A stretch of DNA of 64,000 nucleotides from Bradyrhizobium guangzhouense (GCF_004114955.1 NZ_CP030053.1:3472001-3536000), one strand, 5' to 3'. Counted from the stretch's first letter, positions 11,254 to 22,691 are shown. Numbers and translations: made by a program. Notes: generated from the sequence alone by a model not told the origin.

Positions 11254-12105
11254 TTGAGCACCAGTCAATCTGCAGCACCGGTCGTCACCGTCGGGTCGGT
11301 CCAATTCGGCAATGATCTGCCGATCTCGATCATTGCCGGGCCGTGCCAGCTCGAAAGCCGTGAGCATGCGCTGGAGGTCGCCTCCGCGCTCAAGGAGATC
11401 GCTACGCGGCTCGAGATCGGGCTCGTCTACAAGACCTCCTTCGACAAGGCGAACCGTACCAGCGCCTCGGCCGCGCGCGGCCTTGGCCTCGCGCAATCGC
11501 TGCCGATCTTCGCCGAGATCCGGTCCACGCTCGGCCTGCCCGTGCTGACCGATGTGCACGATGCCGCGCAATGCGCCGAGGTGGCGCAAGCCGTCGACGT
11601 CTTGCAGATCCCGGCCTTCCTGTGCCGGCAGACCGATCTGCTGCTGGCCGCAGCCGCAACCGGCAAGGTCGTCAACGTCAAGAAGGGCCAGTTCCTCGCG
11701 CCCTGGGACATGGCGAACGTCGTCGCCAAGATCACCAGCGCAGGTAATCCCAACGTGCTCGTCACCGAGCGCGGCGCGTCCTTCGGCTACAACACGCTGG
11801 TGTCTGACATGCGTTCGCTGCCGATCATGGCGCGCACGACCGGTGCGCCGGTGATCTTCGACGCCACGCATTCGGTGCAGCAGCCGGGCGGGAAGGGCGC
11901 TTCCTCGGGCGGTGAGCGCGAGTTCGTGCCGGTGCTGGCGCGCGCGGCCGTCGCGGTCGGTGTCGCCGGGGTGTTCATCGAGACGCATCCCGATCCGGAC
12001 AGCGCGCCCTCGGACGGGCCCAACATGGTGCCGCTGCGCGAGTTCGAAGGGCTCATCGCCAGGCTGATGGCGTTTGATGCGATCGCCAAGGATCACGCGC
12101 ACTGA
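11254..12105 (+). CDS. kdsA: 3-deoxy-8-phosphooctulonate synthase (KDO-8-P synthase)
   Basis: Condenses phosphoenolpyruvate with arabinose 5-phosphate to give KDO 8-phosphate for the lipopolysaccharide inner core. Diagnostic segments are [51 protein letters not shown] and [12 protein letters not shown] prefer the TTG at 11254 (283 aa, family-normal length, AGGGA 9 nt upstream) over the in-frame ATG at 11224 (293 aa), because a perfect hairpin lies immediately in front of the latter. The stop overlaps the start of the next gene by one base (TGATG). Confidence 0.93.
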   Translation: MSTSQSAAPVVTVGSVQFGNDLPISIIAGPCQLESREHALEVASALKEIATRLEIGLVYKTSFDKANRTSASAARGLGLAQSLPIFAEIRSTLGLPVLTDVHDAAQCAEVAQAVDVLQIPAFLCRQTDLLLAAAATGKVVNVKKGQFLAPWDMANVVAKITSAGNPNVLVTERGASFGYNTLVSDMRSLPIMARTTGAPVIFDATHSVQQPGGKGASSGGEREFVPVLARAAVAVGVAGVFIETHPDPDSAPSDGPNMVPLREFEGLIARLMAFDAIAKDHAH

Positions 12106-13316
12106 TGCACGAGCCCGTGGCAAGGCCGTCGTCCGATCAGAAGTTCCCGCCGGCGATCAACATCATCGCGCTCGCCAGCTTCTCCGCCGCGTTGTCGACC
12201 CGCGCGCTCGATCCGGTGCTGCCGCATATCGCGGAAGAATTTTCGATCAGCATCACGACGGCGGCGAGCATTGCGGCCGGCTATGCGCTGATCTACGCGC
12301 TGATCCAGCCGATCGTCGGTGCGGCCGCCGATCTGTTCGGCAAGGCACGGCTGATGACGTTGTGCCTGGCGATGCTGGGTGCCGCCTGCATTCTCGGCGC
12401 GCTCTCGACCTCATTCTCGGGCCTGTTCGCGAGCCGCATGCTCGCCGGCATCGCCTCGGGCGGCGTTTTCCCGGTTGCGCTCGGCCTCACCGCCGACCTC
12501 GTCGCGCCGGCAAAGCGGCAGGTGGCGATCGGCCGCACGCTGGCGGGCTCGATGACGGGCAACCTGCTCGGGGCGACCGCCTCGGGCATCATCGGCGATC
12601 TCGTCGGCTGGCGCGGCGTGCTGGTGATCATCGGAGCGCTCGGGCTGATCGCGGCCGTCGCGGTCGCGGCGGGCTTTCGCGGCGCTGCCCTGACGGCGCC
12701 GCCGAAGAGCGATCTGAAGACCTTGCGGCAGGGCTATCGCACCATCCTTGCCAATCCGAACGCGCGCTATTGCTATTCCGCGGTGTTCGTCGAAGGCTGC
12801 TGCGTGTTCGGGCTGTTTCCCTTCATCGCCGCGCTGCTGTTCGATCTCGGCGAGACCTCGCTCTCGATCGCGGGCATCGTCATTGCGGGCTTTGCGGTCG
12901 GCGGGCTGTTCTACACGTTCACGGTCTCGCGCTTCCTGCCCTGGCTCGGCGTCACGGGCATGATGATCGCAGGCGCGAGCCTCGTCGCGCTCCAGCTCGC
13001 TGCGCTTTCCGTTGGCCCCGGCTGGAAGGCCCAGTTCGCCATCATGCTGCTGATGGGTTGGGGCTTCTACATGATCCATGGCTGCCTGCAGGTGTTCGCC
13101 AGCGAGCTGTCGGTCGAGGCGCGGGCGACAGCGATGTCGCTGCATTCGTTCTTTTTCTTCATGGGCCAGACCGTGGGGCCGCTGGCCTACGCGGTCGGGC
13201 TGGCGCATGCCGGCAAGGCGCCGACCCTGGCCGCGAGCGCCGTGCTCATGGTGCTGCTGGGCCTTGCCTGCGCCGCGCTGCTGAGGCCGCGGGCACCGAC
13301 CGACGCGCGGGCCTGA
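12105..13316 (+). CDS. Major facilitator superfamily transporter
   Basis: A 403-residue polytopic membrane protein with about twelve hydrophobic segments. The motif-A-like loop after the second helix (GAAADLFGKARLMT) and the long Ala/Gly-rich helices mark the family; the profile resembles drug:proton antiporters of the DHA type. The ATG shares its first base with the kdsA stop, so the two genes are translationally coupled. The substrate cannot be told from sequence; coupling to a cell-envelope gene does not by itself indicate one. Confidence 0.88.
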   Translation: MHEPVARPSSDQKFPPAINIIALASFSAALSTRALDPVLPHIAEEFSISITTAASIAAGYALIYALIQPIVGAAADLFGKARLMTLCLAMLGAACILGALSTSFSGLFASRMLAGIASGGVFPVALGLTADLVAPAKRQVAIGRTLAGSMTGNLLGATASGIIGDLVGWRGVLVIIGALGLIAAVAVAAGFRGAALTAPPKSDLKTLRQGYRTILANPNARYCYSAVFVEGCCVFGLFPFIAALLFDLGETSLSIAGIVIAGFAVGGLFYTFTVSRFLPWLGVTGMMIAGASLVALQLAALSVGPGWKAQFAIMLLMGWGFYMIHGCLQVFASELSVEARATAMSLHSFFFFMGQTVGPLAYAVGLAHAGKAPTLAASAVLMVLLGLACAALLRPRAPTDARA

Positions 13317-13460
13317 GGACGGTATGTCGCGACCTATCTCCGTATTTTCCCGGAAGCGGACGGAGGCTCAATCCTTTCAATCTTAAACCAAATCTCACCC
13401 TTCGCTCCATAGACTGCCGCCCAAACCGCCACCCGGCGGCAACATCTGTTGGATCAGTCG

Positions 13461-15554
13461 ATGCAAAAGCAGCGTTCGGTCGCCCGCATTCTCGGGGCGG
13501 TGGTTGGGTCACTCGGTCTCATCCTCGTCGTCATCTGTGCCTACGCCCTGAAGCTCGCGGTGACACGCTATGCCGACAGCAACCGCATCGTCTCGCTGAC
13601 GATTGCGAGCCGCGATCTGACCAACACGCTGGTGATCTTCCGCCTCGAGCGCGGCGATACGCTGAGCTATCTGTCATCGGGCGCTCCCGCACCCGACAGC
13701 GTCATGAGCAGCCTCGCCGAGCAGCGGGCCACCGTGCAGAAGAATTACGCGCAGGCCCTGCAGAGCCTCGCCGCCGCCGATGCGCCTGGCCTTGCCGAGA
13801 AGCTCGACAAGCTCCGCGGCATCTGGACCCAGCTCGAGGAGCTGCGGCCGCGCGCGATCGCCGCACTGAAGCAGGAGAAGGGCGCACGCGACGCCAGCCT
13901 GACGCCGGCCTGGGCCCAGACCAGCGACGCCTTCATGGATGCGATCGGCGACGTCACCGCCCATGTCGACAATGCGATGGCGCTGATCGATCCCGTGGTC
14001 GATCGCCTCTTGGTCGCCAAGCAGGCCTCCTGGCAGGCCCGCGCCAATGCCGGCCAGACCATCCTCGTCCAGTTCTCCTCGATCCTGGCCAACAAGACCT
14101 GGACCGCGGCCGACGGCGTCGCCTTCGCCGATCTGCGCGGCCGCATCCAGCAGTCCTGGCTGGTGGTGCGCGACCTCGGCCCTAGCGTGGCGTCGCCCGA
14201 GCTGTTGCAGGCGATACGGGCCGCCGAGCCTGAAATCTCCGGCGCGCTCAGCGACGAGCGCAATGCTGTTGCGACCAGGCTGCTCGCCGGTGAGCCCGCC
14301 GGCGTCGTCGGCATCGACTTCCGCGACCGCCAGCTCGTCGGCGCCAACAACGTCGTCATCGTGACGCAGACCGCGCTCGCCAACATGATCGCCCGGGCCG
14401 AGGAGGGCGCCTCGCGCGCCCGCTTCAGCCTGATCCTGTTCGGCCTCCTGATGCCGGCTTCGCTGGCGCTGATGATCGGCGGGCTGCTGCTGATGCGCAA
14501 CCGCGTCACCCGGCCGCTGACGGCGATCACCGGCGTGATGACGCGTTTTGCCGATCATGATTTTGCCAGCGACGTCCCGGGCCTCGATCGCAACGACGAG
14601 ATCGGCCGCATGGCGTCGGCCTTGCAGGTGTTCAAGGACGCCATGATCAAGGCCGAGCGCCTCTCGGGCGATCAGGCGGCCGAACGCGCCGAGAAGGAGA
14701 AGCGTGCAAGCGAGCTTTCGGGGCTCGTTCGGCAGTTCGAAAGCCGGATCGGCCAGATGGTGCAGACGCTGTCGAGCGCCTCGGGCGAATTGGAGACCAC
14801 GGCGCGCTCGATGTCGAGCACGGCGGCGGAAGCGCAGGCCCAGGCCGGTTCGGCCTCGACGCTCGCCGACCAGGTCGGCGGCGGCGTGCAGACGGTTGCG
14901 GCCGCGGCCGAGGAGCTCAATGCCTCGATCCGCGAGATCAACCGCCAGGTCGAGCAGGCGAGCCGTGCCACCGAGCATGCGGTCGTGACCGTCAGGGAGA
15001 CCGACAGCACGATGCGTGCGCTCGCCGGCGGCGCGGACCGCATCGGCGAGGTCATCGGCCTCATCACCTCGATTGCGGGCCAGACCAATCTCCTGGCCCT
15101 CAACGCGACCATCGAAGCCGCGCGTGCCGGCGAATCCGGACGCGGCTTTGCGGTCGTGGCGAGCGAGGTGAAGAACCTGGCATCGCAGACGGCGAAGGCA
15201 ACCGAAGAGATCAGTGCGCAGATCACGGAGATCCAGGGCGCGACGCAGAAGGCGGTCTCCGCCATCGACGGCATCGTCAAGACCATCGAGGAAGTCTCGA
15301 GCATCAACCGCGTCATCGCCGCTGCGATCGAGGAGCAGAACAAGGCCACCGCCGAGATCGCCAACACCGTGCAGCACACGGCGGAAGCGACCTCGACCGT
15401 GACCCGCAACATCGCAACGGTGTCGTCGGCCGCCAACGAGACCGGTCGCGCTGCCAGCGGTGTTCTGAAGGCGGCCGCTGATTTGTCCAGCCAGTCGACC
15501 TCACTCACGGGCGAGGTGGACAGCTTCATCACCAGGGTGCGTGAAGTGGCGTAG
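13461..15554 (+). CDS. Methyl-accepting chemotaxis protein
   Basis: A 697-residue transmembrane chemoreceptor. It has an N-terminal membrane segment (about residues 8-30), a long periplasmic helical ligand domain, a second membrane helix (about residues 310-335), a HAMP linker starting [12 protein letters not shown], and a cytoplasmic signalling hairpin with the highly conserved tip [18 protein letters not shown] followed by [15 protein letters not shown]. The ligand domain is Ala-rich and all-helical, not Cache-like. The ATG at 13461 is used; an in-frame TTG at 13449 is possible. No che genes are adjacent. Confidence 0.93.
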   Translation: MQKQRSVARILGAVVGSLGLILVVICAYALKLAVTRYADSNRIVSLTIASRDLTNTLVIFRLERGDTLSYLSSGAPAPDSVMSSLAEQRATVQKNYAQALQSLAAADAPGLAEKLDKLRGIWTQLEELRPRAIAALKQEKGARDASLTPAWAQTSDAFMDAIGDVTAHVDNAMALIDPVVDRLLVAKQASWQARANAGQTILVQFSSILANKTWTAADGVAFADLRGRIQQSWLVVRDLGPSVASPELLQAIRAAEPEISGALSDERNAVATRLLAGEPAGVVGIDFRDRQLVGANNVVIVTQTALANMIARAEEGASRARFSLILFGLLMPASLALMIGGLLLMRNRVTRPLTAITGVMTRFADHDFASDVPGLDRNDEIGRMASALQVFKDAMIKAERLSGDQAAERAEKEKRASELSGLVRQFESRIGQMVQTLSSASGELETTARSMSSTAAEAQAQAGSASTLADQVGGGVQTVAAAAEELNASIREINRQVEQASRATEHAVVTVRETDSTMRALAGGADRIGEVIGLITSIAGQTNLLALNATIEAARAGESGRGFAVVASEVKNLASQTAKATEEISAQITEIQGATQKAVSAIDGIVKTIEEVSSINRVIAAAIEEQNKATAEIANTVQHTAEATSTVTRNIATVSSAANETGRAASGVLKAAADLSSQSTSLTGEVDSFITRVREVA

Positions 15555-15666
15555 GCCGACATCGAGCTTAAGACAAAAGCGAATAGACGGGGCGCAAAGA
15601 TCGGATCATAGTCGCGCAGCATCATTTGCGATGGGCATGCGGGGGCACGCAACAAGGAGCCACCGA

Positions 15667-16119
15667 ATGTACGTCAATCTTCTCTTGAGCACCGATGGTT
15701 CGGACGTCGCAAGAAGAGGCGTCGAGCATGGAATTGCCCTGGCAAAAGCCTTGAAGGCCAAAGCGACTGTTGTCACCGTGACCGAACCGCTGCCGATCGA
15801 CTATGGCGGCGGACACGACTCGGGATGGATTCCTTCGCAGGACGAGATTGACGGTTTTGACGCGGCCTGCAGGGAGCGCGCCGGCAAAGTGCTCGATCAA
15901 GCGCGAGCCATGGCAGAGCGGAGCGGGATGTCGGTCGAACTTCTGCACGTCCCGAATTCGCACCCGGCCACGGCGATCGTCGAAACGGCGAAGTCCAGAG
16001 GCTGCGACTTGATCGTCATGGCCTCTCACGGGCGTCGGGGCCTCAGGAAGCTGTTTTTGGGAAGTCAGACATCCGAGGTACTCGTGAACGGAAGCGTGCC
16101 CGTATTGGTCGTGCCGTAG
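15667..16119 (+). CDS. Universal stress protein (UspA family)
   Basis: A 150-residue single-domain Usp protein. It begins YVNLLLSTDGSDVA and ends with the ATP-binding pattern MASHGRRG...FLGSQTSEVLVNGSVPVLVV, matching G-2X-G-9X-G(S/T), so it is of the ATP-binding type. AAGGAGC lies just before the ATG at 15667. It follows the chemoreceptor by 112 bp on the same strand and is likely monocistronic. Confidence 0.93.
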   Translation: MYVNLLLSTDGSDVARRGVEHGIALAKALKAKATVVTVTEPLPIDYGGGHDSGWIPSQDEIDGFDAACRERAGKVLDQARAMAERSGMSVELLHVPNSHPATAIVETAKSRGCDLIVMASHGRRGLRKLFLGSQTSEVLVNGSVPVLVVP

Positions 16120-16173
16120 CCGCTCCGACGTGGCTACTGCGCGCCTGAAGGCATCGTTACGGATCTTGTCCGA

Positions 16174-16650
16174 CTAGCCGCGGCCGCGATACGGCGCGAC
16201 GCCCTGTTCGGGCACCCACAGGCCCTTCGGCACGCGGCCGGTCTGCCAGAACACGTCGATCGGGATGCCGCCGCGCGGATACCAATAGCCGCCGATGCGC
16301 AGCCATTTCGGCTTGATCTCGGAGGCGATGCGCTTGCCGATCATCACGGTGCAGTCCTCGTGGAAGGCGCCGTGGTTGCGGAAGCTCGCGATGTAGAGTT
16401 TTAGCGATTTCGACTCCAGCAACCAGGGGCCGGGCGCGTAGTCGATCATCAGATGGGCGAAATCGGGTTGTCCCGTGACAGGGCAGAGCGAGGTGAATTC
16501 CGGCACGGTGAAACGGACCAGGTAATCGGTCCCTCCTTGCGGATTGGGCACGCGGTCGAGCTGAGCTTTCTCGGGCGTATCAGGCCATTCCACGGCGCGA
16601 CCGAGTTGCAGATTGGGCGAGGTCTTCGATTTGCTGGGCTTTTTCGACAT
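16174..16650 (-). CDS. queF: NADPH-dependent 7-cyano-7-deazaguanine reductase QueF
   Basis: Reduces preQ0 to preQ1 in queuosine tRNA modification. The 158-residue protein is of the short unimodular type: the nucleophilic Cys lies in [12 protein letters not shown] and the substrate block reads [22 protein letters not shown]. The start at 16650 ([12 protein letters not shown]) gives the usual length. It is divergent from eno across 127 bp. No preQ1 riboswitch was recognised there. Confidence 0.96.
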   Translation of the reverse strand: MSKKPSKSKTSPNLQLGRAVEWPDTPEKAQLDRVPNPQGGTDYLVRFTVPEFTSLCPVTGQPDFAHLMIDYAPGPWLLESKSLKLYIASFRNHGAFHEDCTVMIGKRIASEIKPKWLRIGGYWYPRGGIPIDVFWQTGRVPKGLWVPEQGVAPYRGRG

Positions 16651-16732
16651 AAGGCCGCCTCCGGTGGGGCCCTCATAGCCAATCATCGGGCGGCCGTCAC
16701 CCGGCCTTTTCCGCTTCGATGCATTGCGGTAG

Positions 16733-18070
<1,338 letters not shown>

Positions 18071-18095
18071 TGGACACGGACAGGGGAGGATCGAC

Positions 18096-19229
18096 ATGAG
18101 CGACGGCAAGACCGGACTGCAACTGCGTTCGCTGATCAAGAAGAGCGGCGAGCTGGAAATCTCGCTTGTCGACGTGCCGACCCCCGAGCCCGCGGACGAC
18201 GAGGTCGTCGTCCGCATCGAGGCGGCGCCGATCAATCCGTCCGACCTCGGCCTGCTCGTCGGCGCCGCCGACATGAGCACGGCCAAGGCGTCCGGCACGA
18301 AAGAAGCGCCCGTCATCACCGCGAAGGTGCCTGACGGTGCGATGCGCGCGATGGGCGCGCGGATCGACCAGTCGCTGCCTGTCGGCAACGAGGGCGCCGG
18401 GGTCGTCATCAAGACCGGCTCGTCGGACGCCGCCAAGGCGCTGATGGGCAAGACAGTCGCGATGATCGGCGGCGCCATGTACGCGCAGTACCGCACGCTG
18501 AAGGCGCGGGACTGCCAGCCGCTGCCCGAGGGCACGACCGCGGCGGAGGGCGCTTCCTGGTTCGTCAATCCGCTTACCGCGCTCGGCATGACCGAGACGA
18601 TGCGGCGCGAGGGTCACAAGGCGCTGGTCCACACCGCGGCCGCCTCCAATCTTGGCCAGATGCTGAACAAGATCTGCATCAAGGACGGCATCGGGCTCGT
18701 CAACATCGTGCGCAGCAAGGAGCAGGCCGACATCCTGCACAAGATCGGCGCCAAATACGTGGTCGATTCCAGCGTGCCGAGTTTCCTCGACGATCTCACC
18801 AATGCACTGGTCGAGACCGGCGCCACCATCGCCTTCGACGCGATCGGCGGCGGCAAGCTTGCGGGCGACATTCTCAATTGCATGGAAATCGCCATCAACA
18901 AGAGCGCGAAGGAATACAGCCGCTACGGCTCCAGCGTGCACAAGCAGGTCTATGTCTACGGCGCGCTCGACATCCGCCCGATCGAGCTGCCGCGCGGCTT
19001 CGGCATGGCCTGGGGCGTCGGCGGCTGGCTGCTCACGCCGTTCCTGCAGAAGATCGGACCTGCCGATATCGGACGGCTGCGTCAGCGTGTCGTGAACGAA
19101 TTGAAGACGACCTTCGCCAGCCACTACACCAAGGTGGTGTCGTTGCAGGAGACGCTCGATCCCGCCAACATCGCGGTGTACGCCAAACGCGCCACCGGCG
19201 AAAAATTCCTCATCAACCCAAATAAATAA
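18096..19229 (+). CDS. Zinc-less MDR-family (quinone oxidoreductase-like) dehydrogenase
   Basis: A 377-residue medium-chain dehydrogenase/reductase. The GroES-like N-terminal half contains NPSDLGLLVGAAD and PVGNEGAGVV; the nucleotide-binding half contains HTAAASNLGQMLNKI and FDAIGGGKLAG. The zinc-binding Cys and His residues of alcohol dehydrogenases are absent, placing it with NADPH:quinone oxidoreductase-like members. The N-terminal domain is longer than usual, with an insertion around residues 60-90. GGGGAGG precedes the ATG, and the gene starts 34 bp after eno in the same direction. The substrate is unknown. Confidence 0.85.
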   Translation: MSDGKTGLQLRSLIKKSGELEISLVDVPTPEPADDEVVVRIEAAPINPSDLGLLVGAADMSTAKASGTKEAPVITAKVPDGAMRAMGARIDQSLPVGNEGAGVVIKTGSSDAAKALMGKTVAMIGGAMYAQYRTLKARDCQPLPEGTTAAEGASWFVNPLTALGMTETMRREGHKALVHTAAASNLGQMLNKICIKDGIGLVNIVRSKEQADILHKIGAKYVVDSSVPSFLDDLTNALVETGATIAFDAIGGGKLAGDILNCMEIAINKSAKEYSRYGSSVHKQVYVYGALDIRPIELPRGFGMAWGVGGWLLTPFLQKIGPADIGRLRQRVVNELKTTFASHYTKVVSLQETLDPANIAVYAKRATGEKFLINPNK

Positions 19230-19349
19230 TCGTGATCGGCGGCCGCCGGTTCCCCAAAAGACGTCTTGCCTTCTGAGCCAAGCGGGAGATTATTCCCGCC
19301 GCGTTGAAAGCGGAAAAACCGCAACGCGCGCTCAGAAGGGGACATCTTC

Positions 19350-20345
19350 ATGACTGATCTCAATCGACGTTCTCTGCTCGCGGGCACCGCCGCCATCGGC
19401 GCCGCTGCCGCGACTGGCTTCCGGCCGTCCACCGCCAATGCCGCAGTGCCGCAAGCCGGCGCTCAGGCGCCGGGCTTCTACCGCTACAAGGTCGGCAGCT
19501 TCGAGTGCACCTCGATCAATGACGGTGCGCGCAGCTTCCCGATGCCCGACAAGTTCGTCACGAACGTCCCGAAGGACGAGGCGCTCGCCGCTGCCGACGC
19601 CGCCTACATGCCGAAGGGCATGGTCACGGTCCCGTTCAATCCGCAGCTGATCAACACCGGCTCCAAGCTCGTGCTGATCGATACCGGCAACGGCGTCGCC
19701 AATCTGGAGCCCAGCAAGGGCGCGGTCGGCCGCACTCTGCAAAACCTGCAAGCCGCCGGCGTCGACCCCAAGAGCATCGATATCGTGCTGCTGTCGCATC
19801 TGCATCCCGACCACACCAACGGCCTCCGTCTGGCCGATGGCTCGCTCGCCTTCCCGAATGCCGAGATCATGGTGCCGGTGAAGGACTGGGAATTCTGGGA
19901 GAGCGATGAGAACGCGGCCAAAGCCCCGAACGAGATGACGAAGAACTACTTCGCCAACGTGAAGAAGACCTTTGCTGGCCTGGAGTCCAAGGTGACGAAG
20001 TACGAGTGGGGCAAGGAGGTCGCGCCGGGCATCACCTCGATCGCAACTCCTGGCCATACGCCCGGTCATACCTCCTTCGCTGTGGCTTCGGGCGACAAGA
20101 AGGTGCTGATCCAGTCCGACGTCACCAACATTCCGGAGTTCTTCCTGCGTAATCCGGACTGGCATGTGGTGTTCGACAACGATCCCGCGCTGGCGCAGGA
20201 GACCCGTCACAAGTTCTACGACATGGCGGCGGCGGAGAAGGCGACTGTGGTCGGCTTCCACTTCACCTTCCCCTCGGTTGGGCATGTCGAGAAGGACGGC
20301 GCGAAGTATCGCCTGATCCCGTCGGCGTGGAATCCCACGATCTGA
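19350..20345 (+). CDS. Tat-exported metallo-beta-lactamase-fold hydrolase
   Basis: A 331-residue protein with a twin-arginine signal (NRRSLLAGTAAIGAAAATG, cleavage probably after AANA-like STANA near residue 31) and a metallo-beta-lactamase domain with the metal motif SHLHPDH at about residues 150-156 and a later HTPGHTS. The final metal ligand lies near GFHFTFPSVGH. The architecture resembles quorum-quenching lactonases and related hydrolases, but the HXHXDH motif alone does not fix the substrate. A strong terminator hairpin follows the gene. Confidence 0.9.
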   Translation: MTDLNRRSLLAGTAAIGAAAATGFRPSTANAAVPQAGAQAPGFYRYKVGSFECTSINDGARSFPMPDKFVTNVPKDEALAAADAAYMPKGMVTVPFNPQLINTGSKLVLIDTGNGVANLEPSKGAVGRTLQNLQAAGVDPKSIDIVLLSHLHPDHTNGLRLADGSLAFPNAEIMVPVKDWEFWESDENAAKAPNEMTKNYFANVKKTFAGLESKVTKYEWGKEVAPGITSIATPGHTPGHTSFAVASGDKKVLIQSDVTNIPEFFLRNPDWHVVFDNDPALAQETRHKFYDMAAAEKATVVGFHFTFPSVGHVEKDGAKYRLIPSAWNPTI

Positions 20346-20372
20346 TCTCCATTTTGCGGATTTGCACGTAAC

Positions 20373-20404
20373 ATCGGGCCGCCGCTTGGCGGCCCGATTG
20401 TTTT
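20373..20404 (+). terminator. Rho-independent terminator after the MBL-fold hydrolase gene
   Basis: A perfect 11-bp stem (20373-20383 / 20388-20398) with loop GCTT is followed by TGTTTT. It starts 28 bp after the hydrolase stop codon and is the clearest intrinsic terminator in the window. Confidence 0.85.
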
Positions 20405-20541
20405 GGGCGACTGTCTGCTTCCAGGAAACGTAGCGTTTCCAATTCAGGCCGGTCCATGCACTTGCATCCTTTGGTCCGGATCGCTTAAGTGCCGCCGGCA
20501 CTTCCCCCTCGAGGTTTCAAAGACAAACCAAGGATAATCTG

Positions 20542-21093
20542 ATGGCCTACAACATCGTCGTGATCGCCGGCAGCCTGCGCAAGGACAGCTTCTCGCTGAA
20601 GATCGCCAAAGCCCTCGCCAAGCTCGCACCTGGCTCTCTCAAGCTCGAGGTCGTCACGCTCGAGGGCATTTCGTTCTTCAACCAGGACCTCGAGGGCGCG
20701 CCGCCCGCCGATTGGCTGGCCTTCCGCGAGAAGCTGCAGAAGTCCGACGGTGTCATCTTCGTGACGCCGGAATACAACCGCGCCATCCCGGGCGTGCTGA
20801 AGAACGCCATCGACGTGGCCTCGCGTCCCTACGGCAAGAGCTCGTTCAACGGCAAGCCGGTCGGCATCATCTCCAACTCGCCGGGTCCGCTCGGTGGTGT
20901 CAGCGCCGCCAAGACGCTGCAGAACATCCTGCCCGGTATCGCCGGCCCGATCATGCAGCAGCCCGAGACCTATCTGAACGCCGTCGGCGACGCCTTTGAT
21001 GCGGAAGGCAACCTGACCAAGGATTCGCTCAAGCCCGTGCTCCAGGCCTATGTCGACGCGTTTGCGGCGCACGTCGCCAAGCACCACGGGTAA
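20542..21093 (+). CDS. NADPH-dependent FMN reductase (ChrR/azoreductase-like flavodoxin fold)
   Basis: A 183-residue flavoprotein. The FMN phosphate loop GSLRKDSFSLKIAKAL at the N-terminus and the PEYNRAIPGVLKNAIDVASRP block are diagnostic of the family that reduces quinones, chromate or azo dyes using NAD(P)H. The start is supported by AAGGATAA upstream. The gene stands alone between a terminator and a palindromic repeat; its in vivo acceptor is unknown. Confidence 0.92.
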   Translation: MAYNIVVIAGSLRKDSFSLKIAKALAKLAPGSLKLEVVTLEGISFFNQDLEGAPPADWLAFREKLQKSDGVIFVTPEYNRAIPGVLKNAIDVASRPYGKSSFNGKPVGIISNSPGPLGGVSAAKTLQNILPGIAGPIMQQPETYLNAVGDAFDAEGNLTKDSLKPVLQAYVDAFAAHVAKHHG

Positions 21094-21105
21094 GCCGCTC
21101 ACCCC

Positions 21106-21143
21106 GTCATTCCGGGTTCGCGCTACGCGCGCCCCGGAATGAC
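21106..21143. repeat. Palindromic intergenic repeat, GTCATTCCGGG family (short copy)
   Basis: Arms 21106-21116 and 21133-21143 are perfect 11-bp complements. The same terminal sequence GTCATTCCGGG occurs in the longer element at 51867-51946. It lies between the FMN reductase and the FtsB-like gene. Confidence 0.75.
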
Positions 21144-21199
21144 AACGACCGGGATGGAGCGTCAATACTCCCTTAACCAAGCTGGCCCATCTTGCCAAA

Positions 21200-21517
21200 A
21201 TGGTCTCCCGCGCCCGCCTCAAATCGATCCTGACCGGTCTCGCCCTCTATGCGATGGCGGCCGCCATCGTCGGCTATTTCGGGGTCAACGCCTATACCGG
21301 CAAATACGGCCTCAATGCCCGCCAGGAGCTCGACCAGGAGATCATTGCGCTGACCAGCGAGCTCGCCCAGCTCAAGCGTGAGCGTACCCGCAACGAGCAG
21401 CGCGTGTCGTTGCTGCGCACCGAGAAAATCGACCCCGACATGCTGGACGAGCAGGCCCGGTTCCAGCTCGACTATGTCAATCCGCACGATCTAATTCGGA
21501 TGATCCCGCAGAACTAG
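21200..21517 (+). CDS. FtsB/DivIC-type septum formation initiator protein
   Basis: A 105-residue bitopic membrane protein: a basic N-terminus, one membrane helix at about residues 10-28, then a coiled coil (QELDQEIIALTSELAQLKRERTRNEQRVSLLRTEKIDPDMLDEQARFQL region) ending in a conserved LDYVNPHDLI-like tail. FtsB-type proteins bridge FtsL and FtsQ in the divisome. In many alphaproteobacteria this gene lies between eno and pdhA, as here, but three extra genes intervene before pdhA. No upstream ATG fits better. Confidence 0.9.
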   Translation: MVSRARLKSILTGLALYAMAAAIVGYFGVNAYTGKYGLNARQELDQEIIALTSELAQLKRERTRNEQRVSLLRTEKIDPDMLDEQARFQLDYVNPHDLIRMIPQN

Positions 21518-21711
21518 CGCTTTCCGCAGCATTCGAAATAAGCCGCGCGAGCCGCAACTATTACCAAGGTCGTAGATTGCCGCCCGGACCGCCGCCTTGA
21601 CGTTGGCAGGGCGAGAGGGGCATGCCTTGTCCCGGCACGGTGCCAAAGGTTGACGGAGATCAATCGGGTTGCGCGGAGCGCCGCCTAGACTGCTTGTCGG
21701 AGGAAACGGTG

Positions 21712-22671
21712 ATGGATGGGTCAATGCCCCGGCATCACGCGGCTCGTGTCGAAGCCGCCATTGCATCAGGCCAGGCGGCTCGGTCCGCGCTCGTGGCCTC
21801 GTGGCGCCGTTCCTCCCGCTTGCATCATCTCGATCCTTCCGGCCACAGCGCGCCGCGGCGGCTGAGCGATGTCGAGCTGCGGCAGGCGCGCGAGCGCATC
21901 GCGCCGCTGCTCGCCGCCGCGCAAGGCGCCATGGACCGGCTCTATCAGGCGGTCGGTGCGGCCGGCTGTTGCGTGCTGCTCGCCGATGGCGACGGTGTGC
22001 CGGTCGATCGCCGCGGCACACCGGCGGACGATGCGACATTTCAATCCTGGGGTCTGTGGACCGGCGCGCTCTGGAGCGAGGAGCATGAGGGCACCAATGG
22101 CATCGGCACCTGCGTCGTCGAGCAGCGGCCGCTGACGATCGATCGCGACCAGCATTTTTTCACCCGCAATACGCTGCTCAGCTGCACCGCCGTTCCGATC
22201 TACGATCACGAGGCGGCCTTTGCCGGCGTGCTCGATGTCTCCTCCTGCCGTGCCGACCGCACCGACGCGTTCTCCAGTCTGATCGCGCTGGCTGCGGCCG
22301 AGGCGGCGAGGCGCATCGAGGCCGACCTGTTTCGCCGCGCCTTTGCCCATGCCCGCATCGTGCTGACGCAAGGACCGGACGGCCAGTCGATCGGCCTTGT
22401 CGCCGTCGATGCGGACGATCTGGTAATCGGCGCGACCCGCACCGCCCGAGCAGGACTCGGGATCGCGCCGGGCAGGGCGCTGCAGCCGGTTCCCGCGGCT
22501 GATCTCCTCGGCGGCGAACCTGCAGATGATCACCTTGCCGGCGGTCAGCGCGCGGTGTTGCAACGGGCGCTGCTCCGCGCCGGCGGCAATGTGTCGGCCG
22601 CCGCCAAGGCCCTCGGCGTCAGCCGCGCCACGCTGCACCGGAAGCTGAAGCGGTTCGAGCTGAAGCACTGA
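21712..22671 (+). CDS. GAF-domain regulator with Fis-type HTH but no AAA+ domain (AcoR-like)
   Basis: A 319-residue transcription factor. The N-terminal half resembles AcoR-type activators: SWRRSSRLHHLDP, a GAF domain with EEHEGTNGIGTCVVEQRPLTI and a conserved DQHFFTRNTLLSCTAVPIYDH, and the C-terminus is a Fis-family helix-turn-helix (QRALLRAGGNVSAAAKALGVSRATLHRKLKR). The central AAA+ ATPase that would contact sigma-54 is absent; only about 60 residues lie between the two domains. GGAGG precedes the ATG at 21712. It directly precedes an aldehyde dehydrogenase of the type AcoR-like proteins often control. Confidence 0.9.
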   Translation: MDGSMPRHHAARVEAAIASGQAARSALVASWRRSSRLHHLDPSGHSAPRRLSDVELRQARERIAPLLAAAQGAMDRLYQAVGAAGCCVLLADGDGVPVDRRGTPADDATFQSWGLWTGALWSEEHEGTNGIGTCVVEQRPLTIDRDQHFFTRNTLLSCTAVPIYDHEAAFAGVLDVSSCRADRTDAFSSLIALAAAEAARRIEADLFRRAFAHARIVLTQGPDGQSIGLVAVDADDLVIGATRTARAGLGIAPGRALQPVPAADLLGGEPADDHLAGGQRAVLQRALLRAGGNVSAAAKALGVSRATLHRKLKRFELKH

Positions 22672-22691
22672 CTGTCGCAGTTCTGCGACAG
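22672..22691. promoter_or_regulatory. Palindrome after the regulator gene: candidate operator for the aldehyde dehydrogenase gene
   Basis: CTGTCGCAG-TT-CTGCGACAG is a perfect 9-bp inverted repeat starting directly after the regulator's stop codon and about 115 bp before the aldehyde dehydrogenase start. Fis-type HTH proteins of the AcoR family often bind such TGTCGC-like dyads. A second dyad, GTCGTG-AACA-CACGAC, lies at 22757-22772. No T-run follows, so termination is not the obvious role. Confidence 0.5.

Noticed and set aside
12074..14185. Plus-strand frame of 703 codons overlapping the MFS and chemoreceptor genes
   Set aside because: It runs through two real genes in a different frame and is dominated by Arg and Ala-Gly repeats; the real genes have clear family motifs.
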